Position numbers and translations under genes: made by a program. 64,000 nucleotides of DNA, taken from DATLGB01 sp964242305 (GTDB lineage Bacteria > Actinomycetota > Thermoleophilia > Solirubrobacterales > Solirubrobacteraceae). This document shows positions 25,769-35,504 of the stretch, one piece after another (position 1 is the stretch's first letter; the number at the start of each line of letters is the position of its first letter). The stretch is from positions 1 through 64,000 of the forward strand of contig CAXTBB010000004.1 of assembly GCA_964242305.1 (NCBI GenBank), in the 5' to 3' direction. The notes beneath the pieces are model-generated. The model was not told the DNA's origin and ran no database searches. It saw only the letters and a list, made by a program, of their open reading frames with translations.

Positions 25769-27138
25769 TGGCGCGGCGCGCCGCAGCTGTGGCTGCGTTG
25801 CTGGTCGCCGTCGTCCTCGTGGTCGTCCTGCTCAAGGGCGGCGGGCCGGCCTACAAGGTCAAGCTGCGCACCGAGAACGCCAGCCAGCTGGTCAAGGGCG
25901 ACCTGGTCCAGGTCGCGGGCACGAGCGTCGGCAAGGTCTCCACGATCAAGCTGACCGAGAACAACCAGGCGGTCATCGGGATCTCGGTCAACGACGACTA
26001 CGCGCCGCTGCGGGAGGGCACCCGCGCCGTCATCCGCCAGGCTTCGCTGTCGGGCATCGCGAACCGCTACATCGACCTCCAGCAGGGCCCGATGAACGCG
26101 AAGGCGATCCCCAACGGCGCCACGCTGCCGACGGAGACGACGGAGTCCGCGGTCGACCTCGACCAGCTCTTCAACACCTTCGACCCGAAGACCCGCAAGG
26201 CTACCCAGGAGGTCATCCAGGGCCTCGCCGACGCGACGGACGGCCACACGATGGAGGCCAACGACGCGACGAAGTACTTCAACCCCGTGCTGTCGGCGTC
26301 CACGCGCCTGTTCGGGGAGCTCGACCGCAACGACGACGTGCTCCAGCGCTTCATCGTCAAGTCGGCCCAGCTGGTCACGGACGTCAACGACAAGCGCGAG
26401 GACGTCGCCGGCCTCGTGTCCAACTTCGGCCGCGTCTCCACCGCCCTGGCCAGCCAGGACACCGCCCTGGCCAGCGCCATCCGCCAGCTGCCGGGCTTCC
26501 TGCGCAAGTCCAACACCACCTTCGTGAACCTGCGGGCGACGCTGGACGACCTCGACCCGCTGGTGGCCGCCTCCAAGCCGGTCGTGCGCAACCTCCGCCC
26601 GCTGCTGACCGACCTGCGCCCGTTCGCGCGCAACGCCCGGCCGACCTTCCGCGACCTGTCGCGCACCATCCGCCGCAAGGGCGCCGGCAACGACCTGGTC
26701 GAGCTGCTCGACGCCCAGCCGGCGGTGGCGAAGGCGACGACGCAGAAGGTCCAGGCCAACGGCGCGCTGCGCCCGTCCACCTTCACGTCCCTGACCGACT
26801 CGCTGACCACCGGCGCGCCGGAGATGGCCTTCTTCCGCCCCTACTCCGCCGACCTGACCGGCTGGTTCGACGACTTCTCGACCTCCGGCGCCTACGACGC
26901 CAACGGCGCCTTCTCGCGCGCCGGCCTCGCGCTGAGCGCGTTCACGGTCACGCCCGCGCTGAACCTCGTCCCGCTCCCGCTCGGGCTGCGCCAGGACGCC
27001 CTGGCCGCCGGCGCGAAGCTCGGCCGCAACAACCGCTGCCCGGGCTCCGACGAGCGCGACCAGGGCCGCGGCGAGGTCCCCTTCAAGCCGACGGCGGACT
27101 TCAACTGCGACGCCTCGATCGTGCCGGTGGGCCCGTGA
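25768..27138 (+). CDS. mce-family (MlaD-domain) protein 1
   Basis: 456 residues: N-terminal membrane anchor (VAALLVAVVLVVVLL), then an MlaD domain of about 80 residues (VKGDLVQVAGTSVGKVSTI) and a long helical region containing NLRPLLTDLRPFARNARPTF. Mce proteins form periplasmic lipid-binding rings or tunnels for substrate transfer. Start: the ATG at 25768, in a TGATG overlap with an upstream ORF. The C-terminus has two cysteines (RCPG, NCDA). Confidence 0.93.
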   Translation: MARRAAAVAALLVAVVLVVVLLKGGGPAYKVKLRTENASQLVKGDLVQVAGTSVGKVSTIKLTENNQAVIGISVNDDYAPLREGTRAVIRQASLSGIANRYIDLQQGPMNAKAIPNGATLPTETTESAVDLDQLFNTFDPKTRKATQEVIQGLADATDGHTMEANDATKYFNPVLSASTRLFGELDRNDDVLQRFIVKSAQLVTDVNDKREDVAGLVSNFGRVSTALASQDTALASAIRQLPGFLRKSNTTFVNLRATLDDLDPLVAASKPVVRNLRPLLTDLRPFARNARPTFRDLSRTIRRKGAGNDLVELLDAQPAVAKATTQKVQANGALRPSTFTSLTDSLTTGAPEMAFFRPYSADLTGWFDDFSTSGAYDANGAFSRAGLALSAFTVTPALNLVPLPLGLRQDALAAGAKLGRNNRCPGSDERDQGRGEVPFKPTADFNCDASIVPVGP

Positions 27139-28709
27139 GGCGCGCCTTCTTCGTCGGCCTGCTCTCGGTGGTCGTGCTCGGCGGCGCGTTCGTCGCCCTC
27201 GGCGCGGGCGACGGCGCCAAGGGCAAGACCTACAAGATCATCTTCGACAACGCCTTCGGCCTGACCAAGGGCGCGGACTTCAAGGTCGGCGGCGTGGCGG
27301 TCGGCTCCATCTCGGACCTCGCCGTCCACAAGCAGGACGCCCGCGCGCTGGTCACCGTCAAGGCCACCAAGGGCGGCGACGGGTTCGCGGGGCTGCGCCA
27401 GAGCGCGACCTGCACGATCAACCCGCAGTCGCTGATCGGCGAGTACTTCGTCGACTGCCAGCCGGGGAAGACCGGCAAGCTGCTCGACTCCGGCGCCACG
27501 ATCCCGGTCAAGCGGACGACGTCCCCGATCCCGCCCGACCTGGTGCTCGACATCGCACGGCGCCCGGTGGCCGAGCGCTTCTCGATCATCTTCTCCCAGC
27601 TCGGCGTCGGCTTCGCGGCCCGCGGCGGGGACGTCAACGAGACGATCCGCCGCGCGATCCCGGCCATCCAGACCACGAACCAGGTCCTCGGGCTGCTCGC
27701 CCGCAAGCGCCGGACGCTCGCCAACCTCGCCCGCGAGTCCGGCCAGGTGCTCAAGGTGCTGGGCCGCCGCCGCACCGACGTCACCGACTTCATCACCCAG
27801 GCCAAGAACGCGGCCACCGCGGCGGCCGACCGGCGCGCCGCGATCGCCGAGACCTTCCGGCGCTTCCCCGGCTTCCTCGACCAGCTCCAGCCGACGATGC
27901 GCGACCTGGGCACCGCCACGCGCCAGTTCACCCCCGCGCTGGCCGACCTGCGCGTCGCCGCCCCGTCCGTGACCGCGCTGCTGAACACGCTGCGGCCGTT
28001 CGCGAAGGCGTCCCTGCCCGCCGTCACCTCGCTCGGCACCGCGGCCAAGTCCGGCCGGGTCGCGTCGCGGGAGGCGCTGTCGCTGGTCAGCCGCCTGAGC
28101 GCCCTCGGCAAGGCCGCACCGGAGCCGGCCAAGAACCTGCGCGTCATCCTCGACCACCTCGACGACCGCAGCTTCGCCGTCGAGAAGGACTCCGACTCGC
28201 CGACCGGCGCCGGCTACACGGGCCTCGAGGCGCCGCTCCAGTACATCTTCGACCAGTCGCTGGCGGCGAACATCTTCGACCAGCGCGGCTACGCGCTCAA
28301 GATCAACATCAGCGCCGGCGAGTGCGGGAACTACACGGACGCGGCCAACGCGAAGGCCGATCCCGAGAAGTACAAGCAGTGCAACCAGAACCTCGGGCCC
28401 AACCAGCCCGGCATCACCTCGCCCGACATCGGCGCGACGGCCGCGACCCGCGCGAGCCGCCGCAGCCGCCGGCGCGGCGACCGCGACTCGGGTGACGGCA
28501 CGCCGTCGGCCGGGACCACCCCGGGCGCCGCCACCCCCGCGCCGGCCGCGCAGCCGGAGAAGAAGCCGATCTTCGGGCTCAAGCCGGTGCAGGATCTGAT
28601 CGACAGCGCGCAGCAGGTCGTCCCCAACGCCGTCAACGGCGTGACGGGCGGCGGCAAGGACGACGACGATCCGGACAACGACCTCCTCGACTTCCTGCTC
28701 AAGCCCTGA
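27135..28709 (+). CDS. mce-family (MlaD-domain) protein 2
   Basis: 524 residues from GTG at 27135, overlapping its neighbour by four bases. N-terminal anchor (AFFVGLLSVVVLGGAFVAL), MlaD domain (KGADFKVGGVAVGSISDLAV), helices, then a basic and proline-rich tail ending in an acidic Asp stretch and DLLDFLLKP. The tail differs from the sister proteins and may be a docking site. Confidence 0.93.
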   Translation: MRRAFFVGLLSVVVLGGAFVALGAGDGAKGKTYKIIFDNAFGLTKGADFKVGGVAVGSISDLAVHKQDARALVTVKATKGGDGFAGLRQSATCTINPQSLIGEYFVDCQPGKTGKLLDSGATIPVKRTTSPIPPDLVLDIARRPVAERFSIIFSQLGVGFAARGGDVNETIRRAIPAIQTTNQVLGLLARKRRTLANLARESGQVLKVLGRRRTDVTDFITQAKNAATAAADRRAAIAETFRRFPGFLDQLQPTMRDLGTATRQFTPALADLRVAAPSVTALLNTLRPFAKASLPAVTSLGTAAKSGRVASREALSLVSRLSALGKAAPEPAKNLRVILDHLDDRSFAVEKDSDSPTGAGYTGLEAPLQYIFDQSLAANIFDQRGYALKINISAGECGNYTDAANAKADPEKYKQCNQNLGPNQPGITSPDIGATAATRASRRSRRRGDRDSGDGTPSAGTTPGAATPAPAAQPEKKPIFGLKPVQDLIDSAQQVVPNAVNGVTGGGKDDDDPDNDLLDFLLKP

Positions 28710-30196
28710 TGCGCCGCCGGACGACATCCGCCGTCTTCGCCAACCCGGTGCTGGTCGGCGCCGTCACGATCCTGGTCATCACCGTCGCCGTCTTCCTGGC
28801 CTACAACGCCAACAGCGGCCTGCCCTTCGTCCCCACCTACGAGCTCAAGGCCGACGTCCCCAACGGCGCCCAGCTCGTGGCCGGCAACGAGGTCCGCGAG
28901 GGCGGGCACCGCATCGGCACCGTCACCGAGATCACGCCGAACGTGCGCAAGGACAAGACGACGGGCGCGCAGCTGCTGCTGCAGCTCGACGCCAACGCCG
29001 GCCCCGTCGCCGCCGACTCGACCGTGCGCATCCGCCCGCGCTCCGCCCTGGGCCTCAAGTACGTCGAGCTCGATCGCGGCAAGTCCAAGGACACCCTCCC
29101 GGAGGGCTCCACCATCACCGTCGGGCAGAAGGCGCTCGCCCCCGAGCTGCAGCAGTTCTTCAACCTCTTCGACAAGAAGACGCGCGACAACGTGACCGCC
29201 AACGTCACCGAGTTCGGCGCGGGCTTCGCCGGCCGCGGCATCGCCCTCAACCGCGCTTTCGAGTCCCTTCCACGCTTCTTGAACGCCGTCCCGCCGCTCA
29301 TGCTCGTGCTCAAGGACCCGCAGACGAGGCTGATCCCCTTCTTCGACGAGCTCGAGGTCGCCGCCCGCCTCAGCGCCCCGCTGGCGGAGCGGATCGCCGA
29401 CGGGTTCCGCGCCGGCGGGCAGACCTTCGAGGCGCTCTCGCGCGACCGCGGCGCCCTCAAGGAGACGATCTCGGAGACGCCCCCCACGCTGCGCGTCGGC
29501 ACGACCGCCCTGCGCGAGACGCGCCCGTTCCTGCGCTCGCTGGCCAACGTCAGCAACGACCTGCGCCTGGCCGCGGGCGAGCTGCGCCGCTCCGCCCCGC
29601 CGATCCGCCGGGCGCTGGCCGCCGGCATCACCCCGCTGCGCCAGACCCCCGCGCTCAACCGCCGGCTCGACGGGACGTTCAAGTCGCTGACCGCGCTGGC
29701 CCAGTCCCCGGGCAGCGACACGGGCGTCGACGGCCTGACCGAGACGATGCAGACCCTCACGCCGCTGACGCGCTACCTCGGCCCCTACATCACGGTCTGC
29801 AACTACTGGAACTACACCTTCACCTACCTGGCCGACCACATCACCGACAAGGACCAGACGGGCGGGGAGCAGCGCATCCGGGCCAAGATGGTCAGCGGCG
29901 ACCAGAACGGGCTGAGCATGTTCGGACAGGCCACCCCGGTCAAGGGCCTGCACGCCCAGCCCTACGGCGGCGCGATCGACTCCAGCGGCAACGCCGACTG
30001 CGAGCAGGGCCAGCGCGGCTACGTCACCAACCTCGCCAACGGCGTCGACCCGAGCCTGCAACTGGTCGGCGAGCCGGTTACGCCCGGCGACCAGGGCACG
30101 ACCTTCTCCGGCAATCCGAGCGTCCCGACCGGGGAGACGTTCTCGTCCGTCCCCCAGGGGCTGCCCGGTATCAACCCAGGAAACCTGAGGCCCTGA
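28709..30196 (+). CDS. mce-family (MlaD-domain) protein 3
   Basis: 495 residues. A longer basic N-terminus precedes the anchor (VLVGAVTILVITVAVFLAY); the MlaD domain includes GNEVREGGHRIGTVTEITP and PRSALGLKYVELD. The helical part carries FFNLFDKKTRDNV and RPFLRSLANVSNDLRL. It contains two cysteines (TVCNYW, NADCEQG). Start ATG at 28709 shares a base with the upstream stop. Confidence 0.93.
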   Translation: MRRRTTSAVFANPVLVGAVTILVITVAVFLAYNANSGLPFVPTYELKADVPNGAQLVAGNEVREGGHRIGTVTEITPNVRKDKTTGAQLLLQLDANAGPVAADSTVRIRPRSALGLKYVELDRGKSKDTLPEGSTITVGQKALAPELQQFFNLFDKKTRDNVTANVTEFGAGFAGRGIALNRAFESLPRFLNAVPPLMLVLKDPQTRLIPFFDELEVAARLSAPLAERIADGFRAGGQTFEALSRDRGALKETISETPPTLRVGTTALRETRPFLRSLANVSNDLRLAAGELRRSAPPIRRALAAGITPLRQTPALNRRLDGTFKSLTALAQSPGSDTGVDGLTETMQTLTPLTRYLGPYITVCNYWNYTFTYLADHITDKDQTGGEQRIRAKMVSGDQNGLSMFGQATPVKGLHAQPYGGAIDSSGNADCEQGQRGYVTNLANGVDPSLQLVGEPVTPGDQGTTFSGNPSVPTGETFSSVPQGLPGINPGNLRP

Positions 30197-31806
30197 TGCG
30201 CAAGAGCCGCCTCAGCCCCTTCGCCGCCGGATTGATCGCCATCGTCGTGATCGTCGCCGGCACCTACCTCGGCTTCACCAAGAAGATCCCGTTCCGCAGC
30301 CACTTCGAGATCAAGGCCGCCTTCCGGTCCTCCAACAACCTCAAGCCCAACTCGCCCGTGCGCATCGCCGGCGTCGAGGTCGGCCGGGTGGCGAAGGTCG
30401 AGCCGACGGGCAAGGGCGAGAGCTCGGCCACGGTGACGATGCGCATCAAGGACAACGGCCGGCCGATCCACGTCGACGCGACCGCCAAGATCCGGCCGCG
30501 CATCTTCCTGGAGGGCAACTTCTTCGTCGATCTGACGGCGGGGTCGCCTGACGCGCCCGTGCTCGGCGACGGCGACGTCATCCCGGCCACGCAGACCTCT
30601 ACGCCCGTGCAGCTCGACCAGGTGCTCAAGGCGCTGAACTCCCCCAACCGCAAGGACCTGCAGCTCACCCTGGGCGAGCTGGGCACCGCCTTCAAGGCCG
30701 GCCTGGCCAAGGACTTCGACAAGTCGCTGCCCGACCAGGGCCCCGCCTTCGAGTTCACCTCGATCGTGCTGGAGGCGCTGCTCGGCCGCCGGCCCCACGA
30801 CCTGTCGGGCGTCGTCCGGGACTTCGGCACCACCGCCGCCGCGCTCGACCGCTCGCCCGCGCGGCTGAAGTCGCTGCTGGCGAACTTCAACATCTTCGCC
30901 AGGTCGCTGGCGGTGGAGGACGACAACCTCGCCGCCGCGGTCGCGGAGCTGCCCCGCACCCTGAACGCCGCCGGTCCCGCGCTGGACGCCCTCAACCGGT
31001 CCTTCCCGCCCACCCGGCGCCTGGCCGTCACCGCCCTGCCCGGCGTGCGCTCCTCGCTGCCCGCGATCGCCGCGCTGCGCCCGCTGGTCAAGCAGCTCGA
31101 CGGCCTCGTCGGCGAGAACGAGCTGCGCGGCCTGTCGCGCGACCTGCGCGGCAGCACGCCCGCGCTCGTGCGCCTGAGCAACCGCTCCATCCCGCTCTGG
31201 AAGCAGCTGCGCCCGCTCGCCTCGTGCCTGAACAACGTCGTGCTGCCGTGGAGCAAGGACACCGTGCCCGACGCCGCCTTCCCGGAGACCGGCCCGGTCT
31301 TCCAGTCCACGGTCAAGTGGCTGCCGGGCCTGGCCGGCGAGAGCCGCTCCTTCGACGCCAACGGGCAGTGGTTCAAGGTGCTCGGCTCCGGCGGCCTGGA
31401 GACGGTGCAGCTCGGCTCGGGCGTGTTCGGCGTCCCGCTCTTCCCCGTCGAGGGCGTCAACCCGCCGCCCAGCTCAAGCCGTCCGCCGATCATGCCCGAC
31501 GTGCCGTGCGAGACGCAGGAGAAGCCCAACCTCGCCACCGTGCCCCTGGCCCCGCCGACAGCGACGAAGATCGACACCAGCTCGGCGGCGTTCAAGGAGC
31601 GCTACGAGAAGGCCAAGCTGACCGCGGTCGCCGCGCTGCGCGAGGACATCAAGGAGACGGGGTCCAAGCTGACCGTGTCCACGAAGGACGCGACGAGCAG
31701 CCTGATCGACCAGCTCGCCCGCCGGGCCGGCAACGTCGCCCAGCTCCGGGCCTTCCGCGACGGCGACATCCTCAACAAGCGCAACATCCGCAAGGCGGGT
31801 GGCTGA
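30196..31806 (+). CDS. mce-family (MlaD-domain) protein 4
   Basis: 536 residues; anchor LIAIVVIVAGTYLGF, MlaD domain with NSPVRIAGVEVGRVAKV and IRPRIFLEGNFFVDL. The helical region has LDQVLKALNSPNRKDLQLTL and RPLVKQLDGLVGE. It ends in a Lys-rich tail (FRDGDILNKRNIRKAGG). Shares one base with the upstream stop; three bases separate it from gene 5. Confidence 0.93.
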   Translation: MRKSRLSPFAAGLIAIVVIVAGTYLGFTKKIPFRSHFEIKAAFRSSNNLKPNSPVRIAGVEVGRVAKVEPTGKGESSATVTMRIKDNGRPIHVDATAKIRPRIFLEGNFFVDLTAGSPDAPVLGDGDVIPATQTSTPVQLDQVLKALNSPNRKDLQLTLGELGTAFKAGLAKDFDKSLPDQGPAFEFTSIVLEALLGRRPHDLSGVVRDFGTTAAALDRSPARLKSLLANFNIFARSLAVEDDNLAAAVAELPRTLNAAGPALDALNRSFPPTRRLAVTALPGVRSSLPAIAALRPLVKQLDGLVGENELRGLSRDLRGSTPALVRLSNRSIPLWKQLRPLASCLNNVVLPWSKDTVPDAAFPETGPVFQSTVKWLPGLAGESRSFDANGQWFKVLGSGGLETVQLGSGVFGVPLFPVEGVNPPPSSSRPPIMPDVPCETQEKPNLATVPLAPPTATKIDTSSAAFKERYEKAKLTAVAALREDIKETGSKLTVSTKDATSSLIDQLARRAGNVAQLRAFRDGDILNKRNIRKAGG

Positions 31807-31809
31807 GCC

Positions 31810-33207
31810 GTGAAGCGCGCGATCAAGGACCACTGGCGGGACTTCGCGGCCATCCTCGGGCTGCTGCTGATCTCGGGCGCCGTCAGCTCGGTCATCCTCA
31901 CCCAGCAGCGCTTCCGGTTCCCCTTCATCCAGGCGAAGCCGACGCGCATCTACGCCGACCTGTCGAACGCGCAGGCGGTCATCCCGGGCCAGGGGCAGTC
32001 GGTCGAGGTCGCCGGCATCAAGATCGGGCTGATCGGCCCGATCAAGCTCGTCGACGGCCACGCCCGGGTCGCGCTGGACATCTTCCCCCGCTTCAAGGAC
32101 GTCATCCACACCGACGGCGTCAGCGGCCTGCTGCGCCCGCGCACCGGCCTGAAGGACATGACGCTCGCCGTCAATCCGGGCGACCCCAAGTCCCCCGTGG
32201 CCAAGGGCGGGTTCGTGATCCCCGCGTCGAGCACGCTGCCCGACGTCAACCTGGACGAGTTCCTCGCCTCCCTCGACCAGGACACGCGCGACCACCTGGA
32301 CCTGCTGCTGGGCGGCGCCGCCGAGGGCCTGAAGGGCCGCGGCATGGACCTGGCCGAGCTGTTCCGCCGCTTCGGCCCGACCGCGCGTGACCTGCGCCGC
32401 ATCAACGAGGCCGTCGCGGTCGAGCGCGTGGGCATCAAGGACGGCATCCACGGCCTGTCCCTGCTGACCAACGCGGTGGCCCACAAGAGCGACGACGTCG
32501 CCAACCTCGTCGACGCGTCCGCCGCGGTGTTCGAGGCGTTCGCCTCCGAGGACCGCAACGTCAGCGCCACCGTGCACAAGCTGCCGGGCGCACTGCGCCA
32601 GACGACCTCCACGCTGGGCGACGTCAAGACCTTCGCCGACGAGCTCGGCCCGGCGGCGACGGCGTTGCAGCCGACCTTCCGGGCGCTGGACCGCACCAAC
32701 AAGGTCGTCACGCCGATCGCGCGCAAGATCACCCCCGTCCTGCGCGACCAGATCCGCCCGTTCGTGCGCGAGGCGCGCCCGCTGGTGAGCGACCTCAAGC
32801 CGGCCGCCCGCGGCGTGGCCCGCTCTCTGCCCGACCTCACCGACTCGTTCGTGCGCCTCAACAAGCTCTTCAACATGCTCGGCTACAACCCCAACGGCGC
32901 CGAGGCCGCGACCGTGGCCAACCGCCAGGAGGGCTACCTGTTCTGGCTGGCCTGGCTGACGCACCAGACGGAGAACCTCATCAACGTCGACGACGCCAAC
33001 GGCCCGATGCGCCCCGTCTTCCTCACCGGCACCTGCCAGACGCTGACCAACCTGGTCAACGAGCAGCCGCAGCTCGAGTTCCTGCTCGGCCTCAGCGGCG
33101 TCCTCACGCAGCTGTGCAACAACCCGTCGACGACGTCGCTCAACCTCCCGCTCGTCAAGAAGCAGCTGCGCAAGCAGGCGCGCGACCTGAAGGCGGCGAC
33201 CAAGTGA
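31810..33207 (+). CDS. mce-family (MlaD-domain) protein 5
   Basis: 465 residues from GTG at 31810. The anchor FAAILGLLLISGAVSSVIL is preceded by a basic segment, and the MlaD domain carries GQGQSVEVAGIKIGLIG. The helical region contains ARKITPVLRDQIRPFVREARPL; two cysteines near the C-terminus (TCQTLTN, LCNNP). Overlaps gene 6 by four bases. Confidence 0.93.
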   Translation: MKRAIKDHWRDFAAILGLLLISGAVSSVILTQQRFRFPFIQAKPTRIYADLSNAQAVIPGQGQSVEVAGIKIGLIGPIKLVDGHARVALDIFPRFKDVIHTDGVSGLLRPRTGLKDMTLAVNPGDPKSPVAKGGFVIPASSTLPDVNLDEFLASLDQDTRDHLDLLLGGAAEGLKGRGMDLAELFRRFGPTARDLRRINEAVAVERVGIKDGIHGLSLLTNAVAHKSDDVANLVDASAAVFEAFASEDRNVSATVHKLPGALRQTTSTLGDVKTFADELGPAATALQPTFRALDRTNKVVTPIARKITPVLRDQIRPFVREARPLVSDLKPAARGVARSLPDLTDSFVRLNKLFNMLGYNPNGAEAATVANRQEGYLFWLAWLTHQTENLINVDDANGPMRPVFLTGTCQTLTNLVNEQPQLEFLLGLSGVLTQLCNNPSTTSLNLPLVKKQLRKQARDLKAATK

Positions 33208-34640
33208 AGACCGCCGGCGCAACCCGGGCGCAGCTCGCGGCGATGGTCATCTTCGCCTTCTCCTGCTTCAGCCTGCTGCTGTTCCTGTGGCTGTCCTTCG
33301 GCGGCTCGATCCCGCTCCAGCCGAAGGGCTACCGCTTCCAGGTCTCCTTCGAGCAGGCCACCACGCTGGCCGACGAGGCCGACGTCCGGGTGGCGGGCGT
33401 GTCCGTCGGGCAGGTCAAGGACATCGTCCGCGACCCGGCCGGCAACCGCACGCTGGCCACGGTCCAGATGAAGCCCGAGTACGCGCCCATCAACAAGGAC
33501 GCGAAGGCGATCCTGCGCCAGAAGACGCTGCTCGGCGAGACCTACGTGGAGATGACGCTCGGCCACCACAAGGCCGGGCAGATCCCCGAGAACGGCCGGC
33601 TGGCCAACTCGCGGGTCGAGCCGGCGGTGCAGCTCGACCAGGTGCTCGAGTTGTTCCCGCCCAAGACGCGCAAGGACTTCCAGCGCTGGCAGGCCAACTC
33701 GGCGCAGGCGATCAAGGGTCGCGGGCAGGACCTCAACTCGGCGCTGGGCAACATCGCCGGCTTCTCCGAGAGCGGCGCCGACCTGCTGACCGTGCTCGAC
33801 CGCAACGCCGCCACGCTGCAGTCGCTGGTGGCGAACACCGGCAACGTCTTCGAGGCGCTGACCCGCGACGAGAACCAGTTCCGGGCGTTCATCGGCGACA
33901 CCGCGACGTGGCTGGAGGCGACGGCGTCCCAGCGCGAGGCGCTGGCCGAGTCGATCCAGATCTTCCCGACCTTCCTGCGCGAGTCGCGGACGACGCTGCG
34001 CCGCATCGCCACGTTCTCCCAGGACACCAAGCCGCTGGTCGACGACCTCGGCCCGGTCGCGCGCGATCTGCGCCCGACGCTGCGCGACCTGCGCGTGACC
34101 GCCCCCGACCTGCAGACGTTCTTCCAGTCGCTGCCGTTCGCGATCAAGGCCTCGAAGAACGGCCTGCCGGCGCTGTCGCGGGTGCTGCGCGGGCTGCGTC
34201 CCGTGCTGAACGCGACGGGCCCGTTCCTGGCCCAGCTCAATCCCGTCCTGCAGTGGCTGACCTACCAGCAGGGCACCGTCTCCAACTTCCTCGCCATGCC
34301 GGGCTGGGCGCTGCAGGGCAAGGCGGCCACCAAGGTCCCCGGCTCCAACGGCCATGTCCTCCCGCAGCTGATCACCGCCGGCTCGCAGACGCTGATCACC
34401 CCCACCCGTTCGGCCGACAACCGCGGCAACACCTACTTCGCGCCGGACGCGCTGAACCTCGACACCTACCGCAAGGGCTTCTACATCCTGCCCAACTGGG
34501 ACTGCGCGGCGGCCGGCGGCGAGCACAAGCAGACCGACGGGAACCCGGCCTGCGTCGTCCAGGCCGACCAGGTCTTCAGCGGGGCCAGCGGGCACTTCCC
34601 GCCGATCCTCCAGTCGGACTTCAAGCCCGCGACGCGATAG
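33204..34640 (+). CDS. mce-family (MlaD-domain) protein 6
   Basis: 478 residues from GTG at 33204 (GTGA overlap). Anchor MVIFAFSCFSLLLFLWLSF, MlaD domain EADVRVAGVSVGQVKDIV, helices with FPTFLRESRTTLRRIA and RPTLRDLRVTAPDLQT. Two cysteines lie near the C-terminus (WDCAAAG, ACVVQ). It ends the six-gene operon and overlaps the convergent rpe gene by 20 bases, so there is no room for a terminator between them. Confidence 0.93.
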   Translation: MKTAGATRAQLAAMVIFAFSCFSLLLFLWLSFGGSIPLQPKGYRFQVSFEQATTLADEADVRVAGVSVGQVKDIVRDPAGNRTLATVQMKPEYAPINKDAKAILRQKTLLGETYVEMTLGHHKAGQIPENGRLANSRVEPAVQLDQVLELFPPKTRKDFQRWQANSAQAIKGRGQDLNSALGNIAGFSESGADLLTVLDRNAATLQSLVANTGNVFEALTRDENQFRAFIGDTATWLEATASQREALAESIQIFPTFLRESRTTLRRIATFSQDTKPLVDDLGPVARDLRPTLRDLRVTAPDLQTFFQSLPFAIKASKNGLPALSRVLRGLRPVLNATGPFLAQLNPVLQWLTYQQGTVSNFLAMPGWALQGKAATKVPGSNGHVLPQLITAGSQTLITPTRSADNRGNTYFAPDALNLDTYRKGFYILPNWDCAAAGGEHKQTDGNPACVVQADQVFSGASGHFPPILQSDFKPATR

Positions 34641-35280
34641 CTCGCAGCGCGGCGGCGGGGTCGTCCTTGCCGAAGACCGCGGAGCCGGCCACGAACAGGG
34701 TCGCGCCGGCCTGAGCGCACTGGGCGACGGTGTCGGGGCCGATGCCGCCGTCGACCTCGAGGACCACGTCGTCGGGCAGGAGGTCCCTCAGGCGGCGCAG
34801 CTTGTCCGGGGACGCCTCGATGAACGGCTGACCGCCCCAGCCGGGGTTGACCGTCATGCAGAGCACGAGGTCGACGTCCTCGGTCAGCTCGGTCACTGCG
34901 GCGGCGGGGGTGCCGGGGTTGAGGGCGAGCCCGGCCCGGCAGCCCGCCTCGCGAACGTGCTGGAGGGCGTAGTGGACGTGGGGCGTCGCCTCGACGTGGA
35001 GGGTGATGCCGTCGGCGCCCGCGTCGGCGAAGCTCTGCACGTGGCGCTCGGGGCGCTCGATCATCAGGTGGACGTCGAGGACCGCACCGGCGTCGTGGAC
35101 CCGCTCGGAGAGCGCCTCGACCACCAGCGGGCCCATGGTGATGGGCGGGACGAAGTGGCCGTCCATGACGTCGACGTGGATGACCGTCGCGCCCGCGTCG
35201 AGCACCGTCTGCACCTGCTCGCCGAGGCGGTCGAAGCCGGCACTGAGGATGGAGGGCGCGACGCCGGACCAGGCGGTCAT
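34621..35280 (-). CDS. rpe: ribulose-phosphate 3-epimerase
   Basis: Interconverts ribulose-5-phosphate and xylulose-5-phosphate (pentose phosphate pathway). 219 residues; APSILSAGFDRLGEQV, HVDVMDGHFVPPITMGP with catalytic acidic and metal ligands, VDLVLCMTVNPGWGGQPF and EVDGGIGPDTVAQC are diagnostic. Convergent with mce gene 6. Overlaps the upstream zinc-ribbon gene by four bases. Confidence 0.97.
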   Translation of the reverse strand: MTAWSGVAPSILSAGFDRLGEQVQTVLDAGATVIHVDVMDGHFVPPITMGPLVVEALSERVHDAGAVLDVHLMIERPERHVQSFADAGADGITLHVEATPHVHYALQHVREAGCRAGLALNPGTPAAAVTELTEDVDLVLCMTVNPGWGGQPFIEASPDKLRRLRDLLPDDVVLEVDGGIGPDTVAQCAQAGATLFVAGSAVFGKDDPAAALRAIASRA

Positions 35281-35504
35281 ACCGGGACCAGCATCGGCGA
35301 CCCGCAGTGGTTGCACTGGTACAGCGCGGTGTTCGACATGCGCACGATGGTCGAGTGCTCCCCGCAGTTGGGACACACCGAGCGCAGCTCGAAGCGCGTG
35401 AGGCAGTTCACGCAGCGGTAGCGGCCGGGCAGGTTCGTGGGCCGCAGCCACGGCTCCTTGCAGCGCGGGCACACCGGCCCGAGGTCGACGGGCTCCTCAG
35501 CCAC
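35277..35504 (-). CDS. zinc-ribbon protein
   Basis: 75 residues with four CxxC pairs (CPRC, CVNC, CPNC, CNHC), enough for two zinc ribbons. Nothing else is recognisable; small proteins of this type are found next to rpe/rsmB in related genomes by my impression only. It overlaps rpe and rsmB and is in the same operon. Confidence 0.8.
   Translation of the reverse strand: MAEEPVDLGPVCPRCKEPWLRPTNLPGRYRCVNCLTRFELRSVCPNCGEHSTIVRMSNTALYQCNHCGSPMLVPV

Noticed and set aside
25720..26247. Minus-strand ORF opposite the first mce gene
   Set aside because: No recognisable motif and lies fully opposite a clear MlaD domain.
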